A stretch of 7,424 bases of DNA from Spirosoma sp. Its GTDB lineage: Bacteria > Bacteroidota > Bacteroidia > Cytophagales > Spirosomataceae. Positions within the stretch are counted from its first letter, which is position 1. The number at the start of each line of letters is the position of its first letter. The translations under genes and the position numbers were made by a program. The stretch spans positions 1 to 7,424 of the forward strand of contig JANXVQ010000534.1 in NCBI GenBank assembly GCA_025351545.1, given 5' to 3'. The notes beneath the pieces were generated by a model, which saw nothing but the letters and a program-made list of their open reading frames with translations, was not told the DNA's origin and did not search any database. This document shows, piece after piece, positions 1 to 6,204 of the stretch.

Positions 1-1
1 G

Positions 2-130
2 GTGCATGGGGAGTGGTTCCGTGACACCGTGATGGTAGTGGGCTGTGGTCTGCATAATTTTCGGGTGCTGAGTACACAACGGGCTTACCTAGCGCACGAG
101 CGCGATAAAGACCAAAATTGTTTCGCATAA
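2..130 (+). CDS. C-terminal end of a probable IS transposase (partial)
   Basis: A reading frame is open from the left edge of the window to a TAA at 128-130, giving 42 residues. It contains FRDTVMVVGCGLHNFRVL. A hydrophobic stretch ending in LHNFR or LTNFR near the C-terminus is, from memory, common in IS5-like DDE transposases, where it follows the last catalytic helix. The catalytic residues would lie upstream of the window, so the family is not proven. The stop lies only three bases from the stop of the opposing sensor gene, and that gene ends inside a repeat, which fits an insertion element whose right end lies close to 131-146. No terminal inverted repeat can be confirmed because the other end is not visible. 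It could instead be the end of an unrelated host gene. Confidence 0.5.
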   Translation: MHGEWFRDTVMVVGCGLHNFRVLSTQRAYLAHERDKDQNCFA

Positions 131-133
131 TCT

Positions 134-1336
134 TTAATATAGCTTATGGTTTTTCTTATAAAGTACGCGCACGTTTCCCAGGGTATCGCTGATCTGAAAA
201 ACCTGTTTCGATTCATACAATACGCTCAGGTTCGCTGAGCCATTTCGTGCCGTCATACCCATCCAAAGGGACTTATGACGGCCTAAGATATAAATTTGGG
301 CATTGTCATCAGGTGTGAAGCCATTGTCTGGTATGTGGGGATAGGTATAAATCGTTTCGGTCGTTTTGTCGAAGAGGACTGGGGCTCCATCGCTTTCCAG
401 CCAAAACTGTTGGTCATTGCGCGGAATAATTCGCAACACCTGGTTGTAGGCAGTTTCCGGAATGAAATATTGTTTCCACTGACTGGTTTGTGTATCCAAT
501 CGTAATAAACCAACATGACTCCCGCTACTGACCCAGATGTACTTACCATCAATTTCAATATCAGTGATAAAGTCTAATTTCTGATCAGAAGCCTCACTTT
601 TGTTAAAGCTGGAAGCTAAAATTCCGCTAACAGGATACCACACCAAGGCATTGGTTCGAGTGTCGTAGTAGCTAACTGTATGATTCGCTCCACTGCGGGT
701 ATCCCCCCATACCCGTCCCGCAGCATTGCTGGTGAGTGGTAGGAATGTGAACGATTTTTCGTTTTCTGTTTTTCCGGTAAAACCGTTAATCAGTCTTGCA
801 GGGGTAATCCGGCGTACCCGGCGGGTGCGGGTATCAAATTCAATAAAGGGTTTAATGGGCATCTTGGCAAACGAAGAGTCACTCCATGCAAACCAATTTT
901 TGCCGCCTTTCCCCATAACCCAGTAACCGAGGGTCGTTCCCTTAACTAATGGATTTTGGAAATACCGAAAGGTTTCGGTGAGTGGGTCGAAAAGGCAAAG
1001 TCCTTTTTTATTGAATGCCCATATTTCACGAAACTCATTTTCTTTGATACCCCACCAATCGGCTGAACCAAACGACTTATAGTACGTGCCATCATACCGA
1101 ATCATCTGCTCGCTGGTATTGGGTTCACTTAGGAACCACAAATAACCCCGGCTATCGTGCAGTGCCATGAGTTTGTGATAGGCTTGTTTAAATGCATCAT
1201 TATTGACCGTAAACCGGTCGAAGCGCAGGTATGGCCCTGGTACAGTTTTTATCCGCACAGTTTCTACTTGCTGGGCAATTGCCCAAAAGGGTAGCCAGCA
1301 ACAAAGAGCAAGGCACGTGGCGAAACGATAGAACAT
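134..1336 (-). CDS. Two-component-propeller sensor protein, probably truncated
   Basis: This encodes a 400-residue exported protein built of two-component-regulator propeller (Reg_prop) repeats. The ATG at 1336 is preferred over the TTG one codon upstream. It gives a signal peptide with a hydrophobic core at residues 5-18 and a likely cut after AIA (19-21). The first blade has the typical HDSRGYLWF (60-68) followed by an RYDG turn. Later blades carry AGRVWGD, KYIWVSSG, QQFWLES and KSLWMGM. In Bacteroidota hybrid sensor kinases and AraC-type regulators, such propellers form the periplasmic ligand-sensing part, followed by a YYY domain, a membrane helix and a kinase. None of these is present. 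The protein ends at NVRVLYKKNHKLY, just where a further xLW blade motif is expected, beside a probable transposase tail. I infer truncation by insertion. Without kinase or DNA-binding parts it probably cannot signal by itself. Confidence 0.85.
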   Translation of the reverse strand: MFYRFATCLALCCWLPFWAIAQQVETVRIKTVPGPYLRFDRFTVNNDAFKQAYHKLMALHDSRGYLWFLSEPNTSEQMIRYDGTYYKSFGSADWWGIKENEFREIWAFNKKGLCLFDPLTETFRYFQNPLVKGTTLGYWVMGKGGKNWFAWSDSSFAKMPIKPFIEFDTRTRRVRRITPARLINGFTGKTENEKSFTFLPLTSNAAGRVWGDTRSGANHTVSYYDTRTNALVWYPVSGILASSFNKSEASDQKLDFITDIEIDGKYIWVSSGSHVGLLRLDTQTSQWKQYFIPETAYNQVLRIIPRNDQQFWLESDGAPVLFDKTTETIYTYPHIPDNGFTPDDNAQIYILGRHKSLWMGMTARNGSANLSVLYESKQVFQISDTLGNVRVLYKKNHKLY

Positions 1337-1758
1337 CAAACGTGTGTATATGCCGAACGTACAACTTTAATCTGGCTTTCTCAATGGGCTTCCTGCCAAT
1401 AGTTGCAATGGCTGGGTGAGTAGCCGGTTTTAGCAGGTTATTGACTTTCTGACGTTTCGTGCAATTCTTATCCCAACAAGTTTACCGTTTAATTGGTCGC
1501 CCACTAAAGCTGGTCGATCACCCTGTTTTTCCGGTCACTCACCCACTGCCACTGGCAACTAATAGGGCCTTCGTACACCTTTGTATCAGTTAGTCGAGTG
1601 GATAACATCACCCCAACATCATGAAAAAGCAAAGTCCATAAAACGCGCCTGTCGCTCACCCTGAAAAACCGACGGCTCACCCCAAAAAGCCCCATTTCGA
1701 GTGTGCGATTTAACCAGTAAGCACGACAAATACAGTAGAATACTAATTAATTTTTACA
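1337..1758. other. Gene-free stretch between divergent genes
   Basis: This 422-base stretch separates the sensor gene start (left) from the frameshifted lipoprotein gene (right), so it should hold the promoters of both. I find no convincing coding frame: the 63-codon opposite-strand frame at 1504-1695 has no recognisable content. I found no exact match to the Bacteroidota -7 element TAnnTTTG. The right half has several short C-rich repeats of the type CTCACCC (around 1538, 1656 and 1676), with no clear meaning. The last 20 bases before the ATG at 1759 are AT-rich, as usual for leaders in this phylum. Confidence 0.5.
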
Positions 1759-2091
1759 ATGAAAGATCGCTTTTCGATTATCTCCACCCTGTTCTGTTTG
1801 TTGCCGTTGTGGGTTGTTTCGTGCAAGAAAGCCGACGACCCAGTTGTAACGCCGACCCCTATTCCAGCGACCAAAAGCGCAGCTAAAGTCATAACCGCCT
1901 TTGCCTTTAACGGCCTTAGCCCGGTAGTAACCGCTACGGTCGATGCGACCGCCAAAACCATTTTCGCCACCGTTGCCAACGGTACGGACGTAACCAACTG
2001 GTGCCCACCATTACCATCTCCGACAAAGCAACGGTTGCTCCTGCTACGGGCGTGGTGCAGGATTTTTCCAAAACCGTTACCTATACCGTAA
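1759..2091 (+). CDS. 5' fragment of the frameshifted lipoprotein
   Basis: This is the reading frame actually accessible from the ATG of the pseudogene, 110 residues long. Residues 1-22 are the lipoprotein signal peptide. Residues about 39-80 are the first half of the Ig-like domain, ending in GTDVTN. Everything after the missing base near 1998 is out-of-frame sequence (WCPPLPSPTK onward) unlike the paralogue. If translated, it would be a small lipoprotein with half an Ig domain and no propeller, probably unstable. Confidence 0.6.
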   Translation: MKDRFSIISTLFCLLPLWVVSCKKADDPVVTPTPIPATKSAAKVITAFAFNGLSPVVTATVDATAKTIFATVANGTDVTNWCPPLPSPTKQRLLLLRAWCRIFPKPLPIP

Positions 2092-3071
2092 CAGCGGAAG
2101 ATGGCACGACACAGACCTATTCAACAGTGATTACGGTGGATAAGCCGGTCAACAACGGCACGGTGTACATCGGTAATCTAGATGGAAATTTTTACGCCTT
2201 AGACGCGCTAACGGGTGCTAAAAAGTGGGAATTTAAAACGGGTGACGCTATTGAGTCCACCCCAACGGTTGTGAACGGCGTGGTGTATTTTGCCAGTTGG
2301 GATAAAAAAATCTATGCCTTAAATGCGACAACGGGCGCTCTTAAATGGCATCAGCCCGCCATTGGTATTTCAGAGTCGTCGCCTGCCGTAGTTGATGGGC
2401 TTTTATATGCAGGCTCAGAAAGCAACGGTTTTAAGGCCATAAACATCGCCACAGGGGCTATTAAATGGACGTTTGATAGTGGCCTGATTGTCAATTCATC
2501 CCCCACCGTTGCCAACGGTGTTGTTTATGTGGGGGCGAGCGCAATGGCAAACACGGCCAATGATAAACTCTACGCCGTTGATGCTAAAACTGGGGTAAAA
2601 AAGTGGGAGTTTAAAACCCCCGATGGTGGCCCGGAGTATTCGTCGCCTATGGTTGTCAATGGCCTCGTATACGTTGGTGCCGGTGGTACGCTCTACACCG
2701 TGGATGTCGCATCGGGCACCAAAAAATGGGAAACCAAACCCGACGTCGGTAATCTGATTCTTGCTGGGCCGGTGGTGGCTACTGGTCTGGTTTATATTGG
2801 TATTGGTAAAAAAGTCCATGCTTTCGATGCCAGTACGGGTGCCAAAAAATGGGAGTACGAAACGGGCCGTACCATCGACCAGTCCTCACCTTGCGTCGTG
2901 GCTAAAGATGGTACAGTCTATCGGTATCAGTGGCATGGTGCAGTAGTACTTTTTAAAATCAAAACCCTGATAACTATGACCCATTTCTATTCTCTCCACT
3001 CACCCCGGCTGGCTGGTATTCGACCCCATAATCCCCGCAACTTTAGCAGCGGCTTATCCATTCTAGTCTAG
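2001..3071 (+). CDS. 3' fragment: rest of Ig domain plus six-blade PQQ-type propeller
   Basis: This frame could start at GTG 2001, but that codon is simply the conserved Val of LVPTITISDK in the ancestral protein, so it is probably not a real start. It has no signal peptide. It holds the second half of the Ig-like domain (to about 2148) and six PQQ-type blades (2154 to about 2922). After the five-base deletion at 2922 the last residues (YRYQWHGAVVLFK onward to 3071) are frameshifted and run over the ancestral stop into intergenic DNA. An automatic annotation may list this as a separate PQQ-binding-like beta-propeller protein. I read it as part of the pseudogene. Confidence 0.6.
   Translation: MPTITISDKATVAPATGVVQDFSKTVTYTVTAEDGTTQTYSTVITVDKPVNNGTVYIGNLDGNFYALDALTGAKKWEFKTGDAIESTPTVVNGVVYFASWDKKIYALNATTGALKWHQPAIGISESSPAVVDGLLYAGSESNGFKAINIATGAIKWTFDSGLIVNSSPTVANGVVYVGASAMANTANDKLYAVDAKTGVKKWEFKTPDGGPEYSSPMVVNGLVYVGAGGTLYTVDVASGTKKWETKPDVGNLILAGPVVATGLVYIGIGKKVHAFDASTGAKKWEYETGRTIDQSSPCVVAKDGTVYRYQWHGAVVLFKIKTLITMTHFYSLHSPRLAGIRPHNPRNFSSGLSILV
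2154..2922 (+). repeat. Six PQQ-type propeller blades in the pseudogene
   Basis: Six blades of about 40-48 residues each follow the plan NG(V/L)VY-x-G ... YA(L/V)DA-x-TGA-x-KW ... SSPxVV. Blade signatures in order are LDALTGAKKW, LNATTGALKW, INIATGAIKW, VDAKTGVKKW, VDVASGTKKW and FDASTGAKKW. The terminal SSPCVVAKDGTVY segment matches the end of the eight-blade paralogue. Six blades is fewer than the seven or eight usual for this fold. Confidence 0.8.
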
Positions 3072-3077
3072 TTTATT

Positions 3078-3088
3078 ATTTTTTTAAC
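3078..3088 (+). promoter_or_regulatory. AT-rich leader element before the YD-repeat gene
   Basis: The 11-mer ATTTTTTTAAC lies four bases before the ATG at 3093. The identical 11-mer recurs at 3979-3989 before the GTG at 4001, and a looser version (AATTTTTAC) precedes the ATG at 1759. Bacteroidota rely little on Shine-Dalgarno pairing and favour A/T-rich, unstructured leaders, so this is probably a translation-initiation leader shared by duplicated 5' ends. A role is inferred only. Confidence 0.35.
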
Positions 3089-3092
3089 GACC

Positions 3093-3914
3093 ATGAAAAC
3101 GAAAATCTACCTTCTACCCACACTTTTTTGCCTATTGCTGGGCTGCTTCTCCTGTCAGGAACACAAACTTGACCCCACTACGTCTGATACCTGTAAACTG
3201 AGCGCCATTGACCGGGGAAATGGCAACAAACACAGCTATACGTACAATGCGCAGGGCGTAGTTACGCAGATGGCCCGCGAATTCGACGGAACCGGATCGG
3301 GCAAGATTTCGCATTACATTCATACGTTTACCTACGATGCCGCTGGCCTGATTACCAAAACCACCGCGACCTTAGAGGGCAAGCCCGACAACTCGGAAAC
3401 GTACACCTACACCAACGGCCGTATCTCAAAAGTGACCTATGCCAATGTCGACGGCAGCAAAGGCACTAACAATATCAAGTACAATACAGCCGGGCAGATT
3501 ACGGAGTTTACCTACGAGACCGGCGACCCCAATAGTGACAGCAAGCAGTATTTTGCCTACAACGCCGATGGCGTTATGACCGAAACCGGCTACACTAACC
3601 TACCAGGAACGACGACCTATTATAAAGTGGTCTATAAACCGGTAGGCAAAGCGACCTCGCCGGAGCAACTGCTGGCTAAACATGGCTTACCCCACGATGT
3701 GCTAACGGGTACGTCGTGGTTGCTGGCAGTAGGTGGCGCAGGCAGCACCTACGAAGTGTTTTACCTGGATCAGACGGGCAATATTGTATCGGGCGGTACG
3801 GGCAAAACCACCGCCGTACAAACCAATACGAAAGGCTACGTAACTCAGATTTCGACAGTTGACGAAACCAATCAGGCGGCTACCGGAACCTTTACGTTGA
3901 CCGACTGCAACTAG
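3093..3914 (+). CDS. YD-repeat (RHS-like) lipoprotein, function unknown
   Basis: This 273-residue lipoprotein starts at ATG 3093. The signal peptide shares the LFCLL core with its neighbours and offers two candidate lipid cysteines: Cys18 in LLGC, the more canonical, and Cys21 in FSC, which lines up with the neighbours. The mature part has about five YD-like repeats near residues 48-60, 79-92, 104-116, 128-140 and 153-167, such as YTYNAQGVVTQM, FTYDAAGLITKT and FAYNADGVMTET. A weaker pair follows near the C-terminus. Cys34 and the penultimate Cys272 could bracket the fold with a disulfide. RHS/YD repeats form beta-sheet shells, and short lipoproteins like this are common and uncharacterised in Bacteroidota. 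There is no toxin domain, no RHS core box and no secretion-system neighbour, so it is not an RHS toxin. It lies 146 bases after the pseudogene stop and 86 before the next gene, on the same strand. Confidence 0.85.
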   Translation: MKTKIYLLPTLFCLLLGCFSCQEHKLDPTTSDTCKLSAIDRGNGNKHSYTYNAQGVVTQMAREFDGTGSGKISHYIHTFTYDAAGLITKTTATLEGKPDNSETYTYTNGRISKVTYANVDGSKGTNNIKYNTAGQITEFTYETGDPNSDSKQYFAYNADGVMTETGYTNLPGTTTYYKVVYKPVGKATSPEQLLAKHGLPHDVLTGTSWLLAVGGAGSTYEVFYLDQTGNIVSGGTGKTTAVQTNTKGYVTQISTVDETNQAATGTFTLTDCN

Positions 3915-3978
3915 TTTAGGTGTCAGACCGGACTTGCTTTATTCACAGGCTACTATCCATTACGAATCTATCCACACC

Positions 3979-3989
3979 ATTTTTTTAAC
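3979..3989 (+). promoter_or_regulatory. AT-rich leader element before the intact propeller lipoprotein
   Basis: This is an exact copy of the 11-mer at 3078-3088, here eleven bases before the GTG start at 4001. Two TATCCA hexamers (3954-3959 and 3969-3974) lie just upstream of it. The shared leader supports a common origin of the 5' ends of these genes, or a common translation signal. Confidence 0.35.
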
Positions 3990-4000
3990 CAAATAAACCA

Positions 4001-5473
4001 GTGAAAACCTCATGTCCTCTACTATCCGCCGTGTTTTGCCTACTGATGTTGTGGGTTGTCTCCTGCAAGAAAACCGACGATACCACCGTTACACCCGGCG
4101 GTACAACAAATCCCGGCTCCACCATGGGCACGACGACGACTAAAAGCGCGGTTAAAGACATCAAAACAGTTGCGTTCGCGGCTCTCAGCCCAGCCGTAAC
4201 GGCCACGATTGATGCCGTGGCCAAAACCATTTCGGCCACCGTAGCATCGGGCACAGATGTAACCAAGCTGGTGCCGACCATTACGGTATCCGATAAAGCC
4301 ACGGTTTCGCCAGCCACGGGCGTGGCCCAGGATTTTAGCAAAGCTGTCACGTATACCGTTACGGCAGAGGATGGCACAACGCAGGCATATTCCACTACGA
4401 TTACCGTAGAGAAACCGGTAAACAACGGAACGGTGTACATTGGCAATTATGATGGTGTTTTATATGCTCTTGATGCCCTTACAGGTGCTAAAAAATGGCA
4501 AGTACAACTGCCAAATGGAATTTCATCAACGCCTACGGTTGCTGATGGACTTCTATATATCAGTTGTTTGGATAAAAAAATATACGCTCTCGACGTAACG
4601 AATGGCGAAAAAAAGTGGGAGTTTTTACATGGCAAATCCAATGATGTTTCTGCCCCAATGGTGGCAAAGGGCTTTGTTTATGTAGGAGGAGGCACTAAAA
4701 TATATGCTCTGGATGCCACTACTGGCGTTAAAAAATGGGAATTTGAAGGTGATGGTATTTATGAGTGGGAGGCATCGCCTACGGTTGTTAATGGGATTGT
4801 GTATGGAATTATTCGGGGAAACACGGGTGGTAAATATGGAATGTATGCCTTAGATGCAATAACTGGTGCGAAAAAATGGGGCCCTCAGAACGACTATTAC
4901 TTGTCAGAATCTTCGCCAGCAGTTGCCAATGGAATTGTATATGCAGGTTCTGAATTAAATGGTTTTGTAGCCGTCGATGCTGTTACTGGAACAAAAAAAT
5001 GGCAGTTTGGAGACATTAACGGCTTCAATATCAGTCATTCGTCTCCTACCATTTCAAATGGTATTATTTTTTATGGCACCCTGCGAGACAAAAAATTATA
5101 TGCCGTTGATGCCACTACTGGTGCTAAAAAATGGGAATTTCTGACAGGTGGTTCAATTGAGTCTTCCCCTGTTGTTTCCAATGGAGTTGTATACATTGGT
5201 AGTGGTGATTACAAATTATACGCTGTTGATGCCGCTACTGGTGCTAAAAAATGGGAAGCAATGACTGACATATCAGGCGTTGATTCTTCGCCAGTGGTAG
5301 TCAATGGACTTGTTTATGTAGCCATTGATAAAAAAGTGTTGGCTTTTGATGCCACTACTGGTGCTAAAAAATGGGAGTACTTAACCGGCCGAGGTTTTGG
5401 AAATTCTTCCCCCTGCGTCGTGGCTAAAGATGGTACAGTCTATCACGCCGGTATTAGTGGCATGGTGCAATAA
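4001..5473 (+). CDS. Ig-like/PQQ-type eight-blade propeller lipoprotein
   Basis: This 490-residue probable surface lipoprotein starts at GTG 4001. The next in-frame ATG is residue 16, inside the signal peptide, so GTG is the only sensible start. Residues 1-22 form a lipoprotein signal ending in WVVSC, followed by KKTDD, which resembles Bacteroidota lipoprotein export signals (surface location inferred). A Thr/Gly-rich linker (23-47) leads to an Ig-like domain of the DUF5018 type (48-136), with GTDVTKLVPTITVS and YTVTAEDGTTQAYS. Eight PQQ/BamB-type blades fill about 141-490, each with a TGxKKW-type signature. Eight blades match BamB and quinoprotein dehydrogenases, but I see no dehydrogenase active site, so a binding or scaffold role is more likely. 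It is the intact paralogue of the pseudogene at 1759-2946. Confidence 0.9.
   Translation: MKTSCPLLSAVFCLLMLWVVSCKKTDDTTVTPGGTTNPGSTMGTTTTKSAVKDIKTVAFAALSPAVTATIDAVAKTISATVASGTDVTKLVPTITVSDKATVSPATGVAQDFSKAVTYTVTAEDGTTQAYSTTITVEKPVNNGTVYIGNYDGVLYALDALTGAKKWQVQLPNGISSTPTVADGLLYISCLDKKIYALDVTNGEKKWEFLHGKSNDVSAPMVAKGFVYVGGGTKIYALDATTGVKKWEFEGDGIYEWEASPTVVNGIVYGIIRGNTGGKYGMYALDAITGAKKWGPQNDYYLSESSPAVANGIVYAGSELNGFVAVDAVTGTKKWQFGDINGFNISHSSPTISNGIIFYGTLRDKKLYAVDATTGAKKWEFLTGGSIESSPVVSNGVVYIGSGDYKLYAVDAATGAKKWEAMTDISGVDSSPVVVNGLVYVAIDKKVLAFDATTGAKKWEYLTGRGFGNSSPCVVAKDGTVYHAGISGMVQ
4424..5470 (+). repeat. Eight PQQ-type blades, the last three with 120-bp periodic DNA repeats
   Basis: The blade signatures in order are LDALTGAKKW, LDVTNGEKKW, LDATTGVKKW, LDAITGAKKW, VDAVTGTKKW, VDATTGAKKW, VDAATGAKKW and FDATTGAKKW. 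At DNA level the signature of blade 6 (5106-5136) and blade 8 (5346-5376) is the same 31 bases. Blade 7 (5226-5256) lies exactly midway, 120 bases from each, and differs by one base in the part I compared. Blade 3 (about 4711-4740) is close. Such repeats favour blade gain or loss by recombination. Confidence 0.85.
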
Positions 5474-5574
5474 TAATCCCAAAACAGGCCAAGCCGAAAA
5501 CCTGTGATCGAGTAGGCACCAATTCGTTAATTTCCATCATAATTAACACACTATCCATAATTACCATTGCTCTA

Positions 5575-6099
5575 TTGCTGGCACTGTGCGTGTATAACAC
5601 AACTATAAAAGACGAGGGTGCGTCTGTAGCGCTTACGCGTACTGCTAATCTAACCTGGGAAAGGGTGCCGGGTGCGTTACGTCAAATTTCAGTGGGTAAA
5701 GATGGACTGGTTTGGGGAGTGAATAAGGATGATCAGATTTTTAAATGGAGAAATGCGGCCTGGACGGCAATCAATGAAATACAGGGAGCGCTACGTTGCG
5801 TTTCTGTTGGGGCTGATGGTACCGTTTGGGGTGTTAACAAAAATAATGAAATCTTCAAATGGAATGGTAACTCATGGGGTAATCCCAAAAAAGGGTTGCT
5901 AACGCAAATTTCGGTTGGTAAAGACGGATTGGTTTGGGGCATCGGGACGAACAATCACGCGTATCGGCTCAATAGTGCTGGTACAGATTGGGACGACCCA
6001 ACACCCGGAATGGCCCTGACCAATGTATCGGTAGCGTCCGATGGTACTGTTTGGGGGGTAAATAATGGCGGTGGAATCTTCCGTCTCGTCAATAGGTAG
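5575..6099 (+). CDS. Small tectonin-repeat protein, start uncertain
   Basis: This encodes about 174 residues with four tectonin-type propeller repeats. They centre on ISVGKDGLVWGVN, VSVGADGTVWGVN, ISVGKDGLVWGIG and VSVASDGTVWGVN, each followed by an IF(K/R)-type strand in three of four cases. Tectonin repeats form propellers in lectins that bind lipopolysaccharide or sugars, usually five or six blades, so four is short. The listed start, TTG 5575, lies inside a hydrophobic segment. The frame stays open upstream without ATG, GTG or TTG, and would read NTLSIITIALLLALCV from an ATT at 5542, like a signal peptide. Either a rare ATT/ATA start is used or the original ATG was lost, which would make this a decaying gene. 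It lies about 100 bases after the propeller lipoprotein on the same strand. A carbohydrate-binding exported protein is the best guess. Confidence 0.7.
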   Translation: MLALCVYNTTIKDEGASVALTRTANLTWERVPGALRQISVGKDGLVWGVNKDDQIFKWRNAAWTAINEIQGALRCVSVGADGTVWGVNKNNEIFKWNGNSWGNPKKGLLTQISVGKDGLVWGIGTNNHAYRLNSAGTDWDDPTPGMALTNVSVASDGTVWGVNNGGGIFRLVNR

Positions 6100-6204
6100 G
6101 CTCCTTAATCAGAACAAGGACTTTGTGTTGCCGGAATGGAATTAACGCCTGATTATACGCTTAAGTAAACTCATCTATCCACACTATACTATACCAGCCT
6201 GACT

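Larger units (their letters stand above)
1759..2946 (+). pseudogene. Frameshifted Ig-like/PQQ-propeller lipoprotein (six blades)
   Basis: This is a broken paralogue of the gene at 4001-5473. The ATG at 1759 opens a lipoprotein signal peptide ending in WVVSC (Cys22) followed by KKADD. A DUF5018-like Ig domain follows from about residue 39. At 1997/1998 one G is missing relative to the paralogue (paralogue position 4267), which throws translation out of frame; the original frame resumes at 2001 with PTITISDKATV. Six propeller blades follow from 2154, each with a TGxxKW-type signature (ALTGAKKW, ATTGALKW, and so on). At 2922/2923 five bases (ACGCC in the paralogue, 5445-5449) are missing, a second frameshift. 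The ancestral end GMVQ-stop survives out of frame at 2944-2946, while the shifted frame reads on to 3071. The two deletions total six bases, but the body between them stays out of frame with the signal peptide. Sequencing error is a possible alternative, though two independent errors in one gene are less likely. Confidence 0.85.

Noticed and set aside
1504..1695. 63-codon opposite-strand reading frame in the gene-free stretch
   Set aside because: It has no recognisable motif, export signal or plausible leader, and looks like chance.
1985..2010. Programmed ribosomal frameshift linking the two parts of the propeller lipoprotein
   Set aside because: There is no slippery heptamer at the shift (local sequence ACCAACTGG), the paralogue has the extra base and reads straight through, and the copy has a second frameshift at its end.
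3093..3914. RHS/YD toxin or polymorphic toxin
   Set aside because: The protein is short, is a lipoprotein, ends without a toxin domain, and has no immunity or secretion gene beside it.
3985..4446. 153-codon frame opposite the Ig domain of the intact lipoprotein (a similar one occurs at 1743-1997)
   Set aside because: It is the antisense of a well-supported coding region; its Val/Thr/Ala-rich content mirrors the sense codons.
5106..5376. Template/variable repeat pair of a diversity-generating retroelement
   Set aside because: There is no reverse transcriptase in the window, and the periodicity is explained by propeller blades.
4001..5473. BamB or a PQQ-dependent dehydrogenase
   Set aside because: The blades are of that type, but the Ig stalk, the absence of visible catalytic or cofactor residues and the lack of bam or dehydrogenase neighbours argue against it.
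5484..5505. Hairpin ACAGG/CCTGT after the propeller gene as a terminator
   Set aside because: The stem is only five pairs with a 12-base loop and no T run.
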